Part shown: one piece after another, positions 1-8,335 of the stretch
How the letters are laid out: every line of letters starts with the position of its first letter
Numbering within the stretch: position 1 is the stretch's first letter
From: an uncultured Bacteroidales bacterium
GTDB taxonomy: Bacteria > Bacteroidota > Bacteroidia > Bacteroidales > Bacteroidaceae
Assembly (NCBI GenBank): GCA_902799355.1
Contig: CADCAG010000042.1
Location: forward strand, 1 to 34,634
Direction: 5' to 3'
DNA length: 34,634 nt
The notes under the pieces: generated by a model
What the model saw: only the letters and a program-made list of their open reading frames with translations
Told to the model about the DNA's origin: nothing
Database searches by the model: none
Translations under genes and position numbers: made by a program

Positions 1-81
1 ATGTCTATCAGACAAATAAATCAGCTGCATAGATACTCAAATGTTAAATATATAGTTAAATCGCATAATATGTTTGGAATT

Positions 82-125
82 TACCATAGAATGCGGTTCC
101 TTTGATCAACTTTCTTATAACTCGG
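82..125 (+). repeat. Repeat box copy 1 (CCATAGA..CGGTTC..TTGA)
   Basis: This box shares the order CCATAGA, CGGTTC, TTGATC and TTCTTATAA with the boxes at 15927 (plus) and 34067 (minus, read in reverse complement). A hairpin built on GTTGC/GCAAC followed by CTTTTTC lies about 60 bp downstream, so the order box-hairpin-T-run is kept, though with a longer spacer than in the other copies. The match is shorter than between copies 2 and 3, and this copy is the least certain. Confidence 0.5.
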
Positions 126-358
126 TGTTGTATTGTGCGTCATAAGCGTAGGCTTTATAGTAATGTGTGGCAAAGATAATAAAAATGTTGCGCACAAGCA
201 ACACTTTTTCAAAAAAAAAGTTGTTTAGAAACTACACACAATTACTCAGCACCGCAAACCCTGAATATGATTGAACGGCTCTCCGCGGAGCCTATTCAAC
301 AAAAAAAAGGGTTAAGAGAGAATCATTCAACTTTTTCTAAGGTAGTACACACCCCTAA

Positions 359-578
359 CCTGACGTTCTGACTTATGACTTATGACGTTTTCCTAAAATT
401 TTAGTGGAAAACGGAGAATACGGAAAGGGGAAACAGAAGGAAAGAGAGAAGAAGATATATATAGTAAATATATTATTCAGATATTATATAATATTATAAT
501 ATTATATAATATCTGCTATTAGGCTCTGCGCAATTAAAAATCACCAAAACGTCATAAGTCATAAGTCATAACGTCAGG
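359..578. repeat. Inverted-repeat element 1 with central AT palindrome
   Basis: Arms 359-391 and 546-578 are inverted repeats matching at 32 of 33 positions. Each arm is made of tandem 7-bp units (ACTTATG / CATAAGT) bounded by GACGTT and ACGTC. Between them lies a perfect 38-bp palindrome of almost only A and T at 478-515. No transposase is present, so the element would be non-autonomous if mobile. The arrangement parallels 16035-16333 and 34129-34342, although the arm sequences differ. Confidence 0.8.
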
Positions 579-655
579 ATTGACACTCGTTGGATTTTTT
601 CGCAAAAATCAGGCGAAAAATACCCCCTCAAAAATGGCGGTTTCTGGGCGGAAAA

Positions 656-687
656 TTTGGAAGGTACTACATTATTTACTACTTTTG
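656..687 (+). promoter_or_regulatory. Bacteroidota-type promoter with no gene behind it
   Basis: TTTG at 656-659 and TActTTTG at 680-687 are 20 bp apart, fitting the Bacteroidota primary sigma consensus. Only a five-codon open frame follows. The -7 region resembles the one at 16351-16358 beside element 2 (both read TTTACTAC before the TTTG). It may once have driven a lost gene or drive a short RNA. Confidence 0.45.
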
Positions 688-923
688 CAATGTCTAAGAA
701 AAGGTAAGGTCTGTAGGCGCGCGAGACAGGCTAAGCCAGCTCTGGGACAGCCTAATACGCGAAGTTATTAGCTGTATAATGGGCCCGTATCAGCTGTATA
801 AAATCAATTAGAAGGCTTAAACAGGTGGGAGCGTGGTACGCAATGAAGAAAGAAGCTATAGGTTACCTATTTTGCATATTTATGCGGCAGAAAGCGTATA
901 TTTGCAAAAAAGCTGTTGGAAAG

Positions 924-954
924 TTGGCGTTGTCAGATATTTAGTGTATCTTTG
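924..954 (+). promoter_or_regulatory. Promoter of the argD operon
   Basis: TTGG at 924-927 and TAtcTTTG at 947-954 are separated by 19 bp, an almost canonical Bacteroidota -33/-7 pair. The argD start lies 32 bp past the -7 box, leaving a short leader of about 25 nt. Confidence 0.7.
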
Positions 955-986
955 CACCCGCATTATTTATATTAAGGTACGCATAT

Positions 987-2150
987 ATGAAACTATTCGA
1001 CGTATATCCACTCTTCGACGTGAACATCGTGAAGGGCAAGGGCTGTAAGGTTTGGGATGACAAGGGACAGGAATATCTGGACCTCTATGGCGGTCATGCC
1101 GTGATCAGCATAGGCCACTCGCATCCGCACTACATCCAGAAGGTGACGGAGCAGTTGCAGCAGATAGGATTCTACAGCAACTCGGTGATTAACAAGTTGC
1201 AGCAGCAGTTGGCCGAGCGTCTGGGTAAGATTAGCGGTTATGAGGACTACCAGCTGTTCTTGATTAACAGCGGTGCCGAGGCCAACGAGAATGCGCTGAA
1301 GCTGGCATCGTTCAAGAATCCGCAGGCTACACGCATCCTGTCGTGCGAGAAGTCGTTCCATGGCCGTACGTCGCTGGCTGTCGAGGTGACCAACAACCCG
1401 AAGATTGTGGCTCCGCTGAACGACAACCACCATGTGCGCTTCCTGCCGCTGAACGATATAGAGCCATGGGTGCGCGAACTGTCGCGCGGTGGTGTGGCAG
1501 CCGTCATCCTGGAATGCATCCAGGGCGTGGGCGGCATCCAGATGGCCACTCCGAAGTTTGCACAGGATTTGGCATACGCCTGCAAGCGCTATGGCGCTAC
1601 GCTGATATGCGACGAGATACAGTGCGGATACGGTCGTTCGGGTAAGTTCTTTGCCCACCAGTGGCTGGGCATCAAGCCCGATATCATCACCGTTGCCAAG
1701 GGTATCGCCAATGGATTCCCCATGGGTGGTGTACTGATAAGCCCCGACTTCCAGCCCGTCTACGGACAGCTGGGAACGACGTTTGGCGGCAACCACCTGG
1801 CTTGTGCTGCTGCACTGGCTGTGCTCGACGTCTTCGAGCAGGAGAACCTGGTAGACAATGCCCGCGAGGTGGGTGACTACCTCATTGAAAAATTGAACAA
1901 TTTAAAAAATGAGGAATTGAAGGAGAAGGGTAGCAGTCATATTAAAGAGGTACGCGGACGCGGTCTGATGATTGGCATTGATCTGGACATTCCCCACAAG
2001 GACGTGCGCCAGCCGCTCATCTATCAGGAGCACTGCTTCACCGGTTGTGCAGGCACCAACGTGCTGCGCCTGTTGCCACCACTCTGCCTGACGAAAGCAG
2101 AAGCCGACTTATTCATCGAAAAACTAAACAAGATACTGAATACTTTATGA
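987..2150 (+). CDS. argD: Acetylornithine/succinylornithine aminotransferase (class III PLP enzyme)
   Basis: Cytosolic transaminase that converts N-acyl-glutamate semialdehyde and glutamate to N-acylornithine in arginine synthesis. The 387-residue protein has the class III aminotransferase landmarks NSGAEANE (near 94-101), SFHGRTS (near 123), CDEIQCGYGRSG (near 208) and the PLP-binding lysine in VAKGIANGFPMGG (K238). Because the carbamoyltransferase in this cluster is of the N-succinylornithine type, the acyl group may be succinyl; that is inferred from context. The start is 32 bp after a good promoter, and the stop overlaps the proC start as ATGA. Residues about 300-314 form an unusual basic-acidic insert encoded by five 8-bp repeats related to the intergenic repeats at 7279 and 8311 (see findings). 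Length and motifs otherwise fit the family. Confidence 0.93.
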   Translation: MKLFDVYPLFDVNIVKGKGCKVWDDKGQEYLDLYGGHAVISIGHSHPHYIQKVTEQLQQIGFYSNSVINKLQQQLAERLGKISGYEDYQLFLINSGAEANENALKLASFKNPQATRILSCEKSFHGRTSLAVEVTNNPKIVAPLNDNHHVRFLPLNDIEPWVRELSRGGVAAVILECIQGVGGIQMATPKFAQDLAYACKRYGATLICDEIQCGYGRSGKFFAHQWLGIKPDIITVAKGIANGFPMGGVLISPDFQPVYGQLGTTFGGNHLACAAALAVLDVFEQENLVDNAREVGDYLIEKLNNLKNEELKEKGSSHIKEVRGRGLMIGIDLDIPHKDVRQPLIYQEHCFTGCAGTNVLRLLPPLCLTKAEADLFIEKLNKILNTL

Positions 2151-2932
2151 AGATTTCAATCATTGGAGCTGGCGCCATGGGTGGTGCCATTGCCGAGGGA
2201 CTCATCAAGGGTGACTACATACAGAATGAAGACATCTGCGTGAGCGACCCCGTACGTCAGACACGCGACAAGTTTGCCAATATGGGCATTACCGCTACTC
2301 CCAGCAACCAACTGGCTGCACAGGGTGCCGACATCGTCTGCGTAGTGGTGAAACCATGGCTGGTAGAGCAGGTGCTGAAAAGCATCAAGGACGTGCTGGA
2401 CTACGACAAGCAGATACTCGTCGTGGTGGCTGCAGGTGTGAAGTCAGAGAGCATCAAGGAGTGGCTATCAAAAGACAGCAAGATGATCCCCCTGTTCCTG
2501 GTTATTCCCAACATCGCCATTGCCCAGCTGCAGTCAATGACATTCATCGTGCCTAGCATTGCTGCTGAGCAGCAGCATACGGAGCAAGTGGTAGCACTCT
2601 TCGAGTCGATGGGTAAGACCATCCTTACCGACGAGCAGCACCTGGCAGCAGGTACCACGCTGGCATCGTGCGGCATTGCCTATGCCATGCGCTATGTACG
2701 TGCAGCCTCCGAGGGCGGTGTAGAGTTGGGCTTCAAGGCTGACGAGGCCAAGCAGATTGTCATGCAGACCATGAAGGGTGCTGTAGAGCTGTTGCAGGCT
2801 ACCGGTCTGCATCCAGAGGCAGCCATCGACCTGGTGACGACACCTGGCGGTGTGACCATCAAGGGACTGAACGAGATGGAGCATGCAGGATTCACCAGCG
2901 CCGTCATCCGTGGGTTGAAGGCAGGAGTTTGA
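2147..2932 (+). CDS. proC: Pyrroline-5-carboxylate reductase
   Basis: Catalyses the NAD(P)H-dependent reduction of pyrroline-5-carboxylate to proline, the last step of proline synthesis. The 261-residue protein opens with the dinucleotide-binding motif GAGAMGGAIAEG (residues 6-17). It keeps the C-terminal dimerisation-domain signature in which TTPGGVTIKGL is followed by the conserved small-residue helix. An open frame extends upstream to 2045, but the ATG at 2147 overlaps the argD stop (ATGA) and gives the family's normal N terminus, so translational coupling to argD is likely. The stop runs directly into the inverted repeat at 2932-3046, which may end or attenuate the argD-proC transcript. 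Confidence in family and function is high. Confidence 0.95.
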   Translation: MKISIIGAGAMGGAIAEGLIKGDYIQNEDICVSDPVRQTRDKFANMGITATPSNQLAAQGADIVCVVVKPWLVEQVLKSIKDVLDYDKQILVVVAAGVKSESIKEWLSKDSKMIPLFLVIPNIAIAQLQSMTFIVPSIAAEQQHTEQVVALFESMGKTILTDEQHLAAGTTLASCGIAYAMRYVRAASEGGVELGFKADEAKQIVMQTMKGAVELLQATGLHPEAAIDLVTTPGGVTIKGLNEMEHAGFTSAVIRGLKAGV

Positions 2933-3046
2933 GTCCCCTAAGTTAGGGGACCACAGGGGTCTGAACAAGCGCAGGCCTCCATAATAACAAATAAAAGGTC
3001 TGATAAACGCTTGTTCAGACCCCCATCCCCCTAACTTAGGGGGCTT
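2932..3046. repeat. MITE-like inverted repeat between proC and the regulator
   Basis: Arms 2932-2971 and 3008-3046 are near-perfect inverted copies: each holds a CCCCTAA-TTAGGGG palindrome and then GGGGTCTGAACAAGCG, read inward. A loop of about 36 bp separates them. The left arm starts at the last base of the proC stop codon, and the right arm ends 4 bp before the ATG of the XRE gene, so the element fills the whole intergenic gap and supplies the leader of the next gene. No transposase is encoded. It could act as a bidirectional terminator or processing site. Confidence 0.8.
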
Positions 3047-3050
3047 ATAT

Positions 3051-3608
3051 ATGGAAGAGCAACTAAAACAGATTGGCGAGCGTTTGCGCGGACTGCGTGA
3101 CGTGCTCGACATCCCCGTCAGCGAGATGGCTGAGACCATCGGCATCAGTACTGACAAGTATGAGAAGATTGAGCAGGGTGAGCTGGATATTACCATCTCG
3201 AACCTGATGAAGATAGCGAAAAAGTACGGCGTATCGACAGAAGAGCTGATCTTTGCCGAGGCACCCCACATGAAGTCGTACTACGTGACGCGCAAAGGAC
3301 AGGGTATGTCCATCGAGCGTACCAAGGCCTATAAGTACCAGTCGCTGGTGGGTGGCTTCGTAGGTCACAAGGCCGACGTCTTCATCGTCACCGTAGAGCC
3401 TAAGCCAGGCGCTCATACGGTCTATAAGAACACACATCCGGGACAGGAGTTCAACATGGTACTCGAAGGCAAGATGGAGCTTTACATTGCTGGCAAGACC
3501 ATCATTCTGGAAGAGGGCGACAGCATCTACTTCGACTCCACCAAACCCCACGGCATGCTGGCTGTAGGCGACAAAGCCGTAAAATTCTTAGCATTTACAG
3601 TAGAGTAA
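3051..3608 (+). CDS. XRE-family regulator with C-terminal cupin domain
   Basis: A 185-residue cytosolic regulator. Residues about 6-65 form an XRE/Cro helix-turn-helix (ERLRGLRDVLDIPVSEMAE, then the recognition region TDKYEKIEQG). Residues about 105-183 form a small-molecule-binding cupin (NTHPGQEFNMVLEG, then EEGDSIYFDSTKPHG). Proteins with this architecture usually control a nearby metabolic operon in response to a ligand bound by the cupin. The gene lies 3 bp upstream of the acyl-CoA synthetase, which is the most likely target and source of the ligand; this is inference. Its start codon directly follows the palindromic element at 2932-3046. Confidence 0.9.
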   Translation: MEEQLKQIGERLRGLRDVLDIPVSEMAETIGISTDKYEKIEQGELDITISNLMKIAKKYGVSTEELIFAEAPHMKSYYVTRKGQGMSIERTKAYKYQSLVGGFVGHKADVFIVTVEPKPGAHTVYKNTHPGQEFNMVLEGKMELYIAGKTIILEEGDSIYFDSTKPHGMLAVGDKAVKFLAFTVE

Positions 3609-3611
3609 GTT

Positions 3612-5261
3612 ATGATAGAGAGATTTCTGAAACAGACGAAGTTCACCTCCGTCGAAGACTATAATAAGAACTTAGAGTTCATCATCCCCGAGAACTTCAA
3701 CTTTGCCTACGACGTGATGGACGCATGGGCTGAGGAGGCACCCGAGAAGTTGGCCATCCTGTGGACTAACGACCAGGGCAAGGAGATACGTACCACCTAC
3801 GGACAGTTGAAAGAGCAGTCCGACCAGGCTGCCAGCTATCTGCAGTCGCTGGGCATCGGCAAGAACGACCCAGTGATGCTCATTCTGAAGCGTCACTATG
3901 AGTGGTGGGTCATCATGCTGGCCCTGTGTAAGATTGGTGCTATCGTGATTCCTGCTACCCACATGCTGACCAAGCACGACTACGTCTATCGTAACCAGCG
4001 CGCCTCGGTGAAGGCCATCATCTGTGCCGACGATGACTATATCATCAGTCAGATCAAGCTGGCCATGCCGGAGAGTCCGACGGTGAAGCAGTATATCACG
4101 CTGCGCGACGAAGAAGGTTTCCACAATTGGAAGACCGAGTGGCAGCAGGCTCCCAAGTTCCAGCGCCCCGCCTTCGTCAACGAGAACGACGACACGATGA
4201 TCATGTACTTCACCTCAGGTACCAGCGGTGAGCCGAAGATGGTAGCCCACGACTACCTCTATGCGATGGGCCACCTGACCACGGGTGTTTTCTGGCACAA
4301 CCTGCACGAGGGTTCGCTGCACCTAACCGTGGCTGACACAGGCTGGGGTAAGGCCGTATGGGGTAAGTTCTACGGACAGTGGTTTGCTGGCGCAACGGTC
4401 TTCGTCTTCGACCACGAGAAGTTCAATGCCGACACGCTGCTCCGCCAGATGGAGAAATACAAGGTGACCAGCTTCTGCGCACCTCCCACCATCTATCGTT
4501 TCATGATTCGCGAGGACTTGTCGAAGTACGACCTCAGCAGTCTGCAGTATTGCTGCACCGCTGGTGAGGCACTGAACCCTGCCGTCTATGACAAGTTCTA
4601 TGAGAAGACGGGCATCCGCATGATGGAGGGCTTCGGACAGACCGAGACCACCATGACGCTGGGCACCTTCCCCTGGATGACACCGAAACCCGGTTCAATG
4701 GGTATTCCCAATGCCCAGTACGACATCGACCTGCTGCGTGCCGACGGTACCTCGTGTGAGGACGGTGAAAAGGGCGAGATTGTAGTCCGTGTAGGCGACA
4801 AGAAGCCTATCGGCCTGTTCAAGGGCTACTACCGCGATGAAGAGAAGACCCGCGAGGCCTGGCACGATGGCATCTATCATACGGGCGATATGGCTTGGCG
4901 CGACGAGGACGGCTACTACTGGTTTGAGGGTCGTATCGACGACGTCATCAAGAGTTCTGGCTACCGCATCGGTCCGTTCGAGGTAGAGTCAGCGCTTATG
5001 ACCCACCCTGCTGTGGTGGAGTGCGCCATCACGGGTGTGCCCGATGACATCCGTGGTATGGTGGTCAAGGCTACCGTCGTACTCGGCAAGGAGTGGAAGG
5101 ACAAGGCCGGCGACGACCTCGTCAAGGAACTGCAGCAGCATGTCAAGAAGGAGACTGCTCCCTACAAATATCCCCGTATCGTCGAGTTTGTCGATGAGTT
5201 GCCCAAGACCATCAGTGGTAAGATTCGTCGTGTAGAGATTAGACAGAAAGACGCCAAATGA
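3612..5261 (+). CDS. AMP-forming acyl-CoA synthetase (acetyl-CoA-synthetase-like)
   Basis: Activates a carboxylic acid with ATP to an acyl-adenylate and then an acyl-CoA. The 549-residue protein has the ANL-superfamily core motifs: A3 YFTSGTSGEPKM (near 199-210), A5 EGFGQTETT, A7 YHTGDMAWRDEDGYYWFEGR with the hinge region, A8 KSSGYRIGPFEVES, and the A10 lysine in SGKIRR (K537). The motifs resemble medium-chain/ACSM-type enzymes more than classical Acs, but the substrate cannot be read from the sequence. The gene is 3 bp after the XRE-cupin regulator, and its stop overlaps the proB start as ATGA, so it is translated with proline genes. Why an acyl-CoA synthetase sits inside an arginine/proline block is unclear; supplying acyl-CoA for succinylated arginine intermediates is only one possibility. 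Confidence 0.9.
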   Translation: MIERFLKQTKFTSVEDYNKNLEFIIPENFNFAYDVMDAWAEEAPEKLAILWTNDQGKEIRTTYGQLKEQSDQAASYLQSLGIGKNDPVMLILKRHYEWWVIMLALCKIGAIVIPATHMLTKHDYVYRNQRASVKAIICADDDYIISQIKLAMPESPTVKQYITLRDEEGFHNWKTEWQQAPKFQRPAFVNENDDTMIMYFTSGTSGEPKMVAHDYLYAMGHLTTGVFWHNLHEGSLHLTVADTGWGKAVWGKFYGQWFAGATVFVFDHEKFNADTLLRQMEKYKVTSFCAPPTIYRFMIREDLSKYDLSSLQYCCTAGEALNPAVYDKFYEKTGIRMMEGFGQTETTMTLGTFPWMTPKPGSMGIPNAQYDIDLLRADGTSCEDGEKGEIVVRVGDKKPIGLFKGYYRDEEKTREAWHDGIYHTGDMAWRDEDGYYWFEGRIDDVIKSSGYRIGPFEVESALMTHPAVVECAITGVPDDIRGMVVKATVVLGKEWKDKAGDDLVKELQQHVKKETAPYKYPRIVEFVDELPKTISGKIRRVEIRQKDAK

Positions 5262-6037
5262 AGAAACGCATCGTTGTAAAGATAGGTTCCAACGCGCTGA
5301 CCCGTGCTGACGGCCGTCTCGACGTGACCCGCATGTCGGCACTCGTCGACCAGATAGCGTGGCTGCGTGGCCAAGGGTGCGAGGTGATTCTTGTGTCATC
5401 AGGTGCCGTGGCTTGTGGACGTCGCGAACTGGACATCGAGCATGAGCTCGACTCCGTAGAGCAGCGCCAGCTGTTCTCAGCCATGGGACAGGCCAAGTTG
5501 ATTGGGCTTTATTACGACCTCTTCCGTGAGTATCACATCCACGTAGGTCAGGTGCTCACCATGAAGGAGAACTTCCAGCCTGGCGAGCAGTATCGCAACC
5601 AGCAGGCCTGTATGCGCGTGATGCTGGAGAATGGCGTCATACCTATTGTCAACGAAAACGACACCGTCAGCGTGACGGAGCTGATGTTCACCGATAACGA
5701 CGAACTGTCTGGACTCATCGCCCAGATGATGCAGGCCGACACGCTCATTCTGCTGTCCAATATCGACGGTATCTATACGGGCAACCCCGCCGACCCACAG
5801 TCACAACTCATCAAGGAGGTGGCTCCAGGTACAGACCTCTCGCAGTATATCCAGACGGAGAAGAGTTCTGCGGGACGTGGCGGCATGCAGTCGAAATATG
5901 CTACTGCCACAGGTGTCCAACAGGCAGGAATCAGCGTCATCATTGCCAATGGCAAGCGCGAGAACGTACTCATCGACCTGATGCAAAACAACAAGAACGT
6001 ACCACATACAGTATTCATAGCCCATGGAACTCATTGA
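5258..6037 (+). CDS. proB: Glutamate 5-kinase, short form without PUA domain
   Basis: Phosphorylates glutamate to gamma-glutamyl phosphate, the first step of proline synthesis. The 259-residue protein has the amino-acid-kinase fold: VVKIGSNAL at the N terminus, VSSGAVACG near 47, NENDTVSV near 132 and the nucleotide-binding GRGGMQSKY near 205. It ends after the kinase domain, whereas the E. coli enzyme carries an additional C-terminal PUA domain. The start overlaps the synthetase stop (ATGA), and the gene overlaps proA by 14 bp, so the three genes are translationally coupled. Loss of the PUA domain may alter proline feedback or oligomerisation. The family assignment is firm. Confidence 0.94.
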   Translation: MKKRIVVKIGSNALTRADGRLDVTRMSALVDQIAWLRGQGCEVILVSSGAVACGRRELDIEHELDSVEQRQLFSAMGQAKLIGLYYDLFREYHIHVGQVLTMKENFQPGEQYRNQQACMRVMLENGVIPIVNENDTVSVTELMFTDNDELSGLIAQMMQADTLILLSNIDGIYTGNPADPQSQLIKEVAPGTDLSQYIQTEKSSAGRGGMQSKYATATGVQQAGISVIIANGKRENVLIDLMQNNKNVPHTVFIAHGTH

Positions 6038-7271
6038 AACCTTCAAGCGTGTCAAGACTGCCAGCAAGTCACTGGCCTTGCTCTCTGACGACATGCGCAA
6101 CGACATACTCAACGCCGTGGCTGATGCCATCATCGACTACCAGGAGCGCATCCTGACAGCCAACGAGAAGGATTTGGCGAAGATGGACCCCAAGAATCCG
6201 CTCTACGACCGTCTGCAGCTGACCAGCAAGCGTCTGGCAGATATTGCCAGCGACATGCGCAACGTGGCCAGCCTGCCAACGCCATTAGGACACGTCACCA
6301 AGGAGAAGACGCTGCCCAACGGTCTGCGTCTGCATCGTGTCAGCGTACCTTTTGGTGTGATCGGCATGATCTATGAGGCTCGTCCTAACGTCACCTTCGA
6401 CGTCTTCTCGCTGTGCTTCAAGAGTGGTAATGCCTGCGTGCTGAAAGGTGGCTCAGACGCCGACCTCTCTAACCAAGCAGCAGTAGACCTCATCCATGAG
6501 GTGCTGGAACAGTTTGGCATTAACCCTGATGTCGTTACCTTGTTGCCTGCCACCCATGAGGCCACTGGCGAGATGCTGAATGCAGTAGGCTATATTGACC
6601 TGTGCATCCCTCGTGGTGGTCGACGACTCATCGATTTCGTACGCAACACCGCCCGCATTCCTGTCATCGAGACAGGTGCAGGTGTCGTCAATACCTACTT
6701 CGACGAAGAGGGCGACCTGGAGATGGGCAAGGCTATCATCTGTAATGCCAAGACCCGTCGCGTCAGTGTCTGCAATGCACTGGACTGCCTCATCATCCAT
6801 GAGAAGCGACTGGGTGACTTGGTGGAACTCACCAAGCCTCTGCTCGACCACAAGGTGCTGCTCTATGCTGACGCTCCAGCCTATCAGCTGCTCACAGGAA
6901 ACTATCCGGAGATTCTCCTGCAGCCTGCTACCGATGAGTCGTTTGGTACGGAGTTCATGGACTACAAGATGGCTATCCGCACGGTAGCATCGCTCGACGA
7001 AGCCCTGGCACATATCGACCAGCACGGCAGTGGACATAGCGAGGCTATCATCACCCAGAACGAGCAGACGGCACGCAAGTTCCAACAGCATGTCGACGCC
7101 GCCTGCGTCTATTGGAATGCGCCGACCTCCTTCACCGATGGTGCCCAATTCGGATTGGGTGCTGAGATAGGCATCTCTACCCAGAAGCTGGGTCCACGTG
7201 GTCCCATGGCACTCGAAGAGATTACCACCTACAAGTGGATTATCGAGGGAGAGGGACAGGTGCGAGCTTAA
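6024..7271 (+). CDS. proA: Glutamate-5-semialdehyde dehydrogenase (gamma-glutamyl phosphate reductase)
   Basis: Reduces gamma-glutamyl phosphate to glutamate semialdehyde with NADPH, acting on the unstable product of ProB. The 415-residue protein has the aldehyde-dehydrogenase-like fold with [10 protein letters not shown] (near 117), [10 protein letters not shown] (near 194), IETGAG (near 215) and the catalytic cysteine in SVCNALD (C250). The C-terminal [16 protein letters not shown] motif is typical of ProA. The start at 6024 lies inside the proB 3' end, consistent with channelling or coupled translation. The gene ends just before a run of five 8-bp repeats that lead into argF'. Confidence 0.96.
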   Translation: MELIETFKRVKTASKSLALLSDDMRNDILNAVADAIIDYQERILTANEKDLAKMDPKNPLYDRLQLTSKRLADIASDMRNVASLPTPLGHVTKEKTLPNGLRLHRVSVPFGVIGMIYEARPNVTFDVFSLCFKSGNACVLKGGSDADLSNQAAVDLIHEVLEQFGINPDVVTLLPATHEATGEMLNAVGYIDLCIPRGGRRLIDFVRNTARIPVIETGAGVVNTYFDEEGDLEMGKAIICNAKTRRVSVCNALDCLIIHEKRLGDLVELTKPLLDHKVLLYADAPAYQLLTGNYPEILLQPATDESFGTEFMDYKMAIRTVASLDEALAHIDQHGSGHSEAIITQNEQTARKFQQHVDAACVYWNAPTSFTDGAQFGLGAEIGISTQKLGPRGPMALEEITTYKWIIEGEGQVRA

Positions 7272-7278
7272 CTCGCTA

Positions 7279-7318
7279 ATTGAGAAATTGAGAAAATGAG
7301 AAATTGAGAAATTGAGAA
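7279..7318 (+). repeat. Five 8-bp tandem repeats (AATTGAGA type) between proA and argF'
   Basis: Units start at 7279, 7287, 7295, 7303 and 7311, reading AATTGAGA except for AAATGAGA in the third. The array fills nearly the whole proA-argF' gap and abuts the argF' ATG at 7321, so it is also the ribosome entry region. Related arrays occur at 8311-8334 and, unusually, inside argD at 1884-1923. Confidence 0.85.
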
Positions 7319-7320
7319 TT

Positions 7321-8310
7321 ATGAAATCATTTATCAACGTACAAGATATCGGCCCACTGGACAAGGCGATGGCCGAAGCATTTGAGATTAAGAACGACCG
7401 TTACAAGTATCAGCATCTGGGTAAGAACAAGACCCTGATGATGATTTTCTTCAATAACTCACTGCGTACCCGTCTGTCTACCCAGAAGGCTGCCATGAAC
7501 CTCGGCATGAATGTCATCGTGCTCGATGTCAATGCTGGTGCCTGGAAGCTGGAGACGGAACGTGGTGTGATCATGGATGGTGACAAGAGCGAGCACCTGC
7601 TGGAGGCTATCCCTGTGATGGGTTGCTATTGCGACCTTATCGGCGTACGCTCGTTTGCTGGTCTTACCGATCGTGAGTACGACTATGCCGAGACCGTACT
7701 GCAGCAGTTCATCAAGTATTCTGGCCGTCCCGTCTTCGCCATGGAGACAGCTACCGTACACCCCCTGCAGGCCTTTGCTGACCTCATCACCATTGAGGAA
7801 AGCTGGAAAGCTAATGTGGGCAGCGGTTCCCCCGCTGCAAAGCCAAAAGTAGTCCTCACATGGGCTCCCCACTGCCGTGCCTTGCCACAGGCTGTGCCCA
7901 ACTCGTTTGCCCAGTGGATGAATGCTGCTCCTGATGTAGACCTCGTCATTACTCATCCTAAGGGTTACGAACTCGACCCGAGGTTTGTAGGTAATGCCGT
8001 TGTAGAGTACGACCAGAAGAAAGCCTTCGAGGGTGCCGACTTCATCTATGCCAAGAACTGGAGTAATCCTGGTGTCACCAACCTTGCCGACTATGGTAAG
8101 ATAACCTGCGAAGACCGCTCATGGACAGTAGACACCGAGCACATGTCGTGGACGAACGATGGTAAGTTCATGCACTGTCTGCCCGTGCGTCGTAACCTCA
8201 TTGTTACCGACGACGTCATTGAGAGTCCCAACAGTCTGGTGATTCCAGAGGCTGCCAATCGTGAGATCAGCTGTTCCGTAGTCATCAAGCGCATGCTGGA
8301 AGCATTGTGA
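7321..8310 (+). CDS. argF': N-succinylornithine/N-acetylornithine carbamoyltransferase
   Basis: Transfers a carbamoyl group to an N-acylated ornithine, giving N-acylcitrulline in the Bacteroidota variant of arginine synthesis. The 329-residue protein has the carbamoyl-phosphate site NSLRTRLSTQKA (near 46-57, in place of the classical STRT), the HPLQAFAD loop, and FMHCLPVRRN near the C terminus, the region where acylornithine enzymes differ from ordinary ornithine carbamoyltransferases. It closely resembles the Bacteroides fragilis N-succinylornithine enzyme as I remember it, apart from a Gly/Ser/Ala-rich insert of about eight residues after ITIEESWK. Which acyl group is used cannot be settled by reading. 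The ATG at 7321 is preferred over the in-frame TTG at 7312, which lies inside the repeats. Confidence 0.9.
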   Translation: MKSFINVQDIGPLDKAMAEAFEIKNDRYKYQHLGKNKTLMMIFFNNSLRTRLSTQKAAMNLGMNVIVLDVNAGAWKLETERGVIMDGDKSEHLLEAIPVMGCYCDLIGVRSFAGLTDREYDYAETVLQQFIKYSGRPVFAMETATVHPLQAFADLITIEESWKANVGSGSPAAKPKVVLTWAPHCRALPQAVPNSFAQWMNAAPDVDLVITHPKGYELDPRFVGNAVVEYDQKKAFEGADFIYAKNWSNPGVTNLADYGKITCEDRSWTVDTEHMSWTNDGKFMHCLPVRRNLIVTDDVIESPNSLVIPEAANREISCSVVIKRMLEAL

Positions 8311-8334
8311 TATTGAGAAATTGAGAGAATGAGA
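8311..8334 (+). repeat. Three 8-bp tandem repeats between argF' and the aldolase
   Basis: TATTGAGA, AATTGAGA and GAATGAGA start at 8311, 8319 and 8327, directly between the argF' stop and the ATG at 8336. They are the same family as the 7279-7318 array, here as a shorter version. Confidence 0.8.
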
Positions 8335-8335
8335 T

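Larger units (their letters stand above)
1..986. other. Non-coding repeat-rich region upstream of argD
   Basis: No credible gene is visible in this stretch; the short open frames are AT-rich and match nothing I recognise. It contains a repeat box (82-125), a small hairpin followed by T residues (188-212), a second hairpin (271-299), a 220-bp inverted-repeat element (359-578), a promoter-like pair (656-687), two AGCTGTATAA units 22 bp apart (770 and 792) and the argD promoter (924-954). Similar pieces recur near 15.9-16.4 kb and 34.0-34.6 kb, so this looks like a mobile or regulatory element rather than decayed coding sequence. Confidence 0.7.

Noticed and set aside
580-771. 63-codon frame beginning at 580
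   Set aside because: It starts inside the arm boundary of element 1, runs across an orphan promoter, and has no protein-like features.
993-1796. 267-codon open frame on the minus strand across argD
   Set aside because: It is antisense to a well-supported gene, has no recognisable motif, and arises from GC-rich codon bias.
2534-3271. 245-codon minus-strand frame spanning proC, the MITE-like repeat and the XRE gene
   Set aside because: It crosses two unrelated genes and the repeat, so it cannot be a conserved protein.
6453-7364. 303-codon minus-strand frame across proA and the argF' start
   Set aside because: It is antisense shadow of proA, reads through the 8-bp repeats, and has no family match or promoter.
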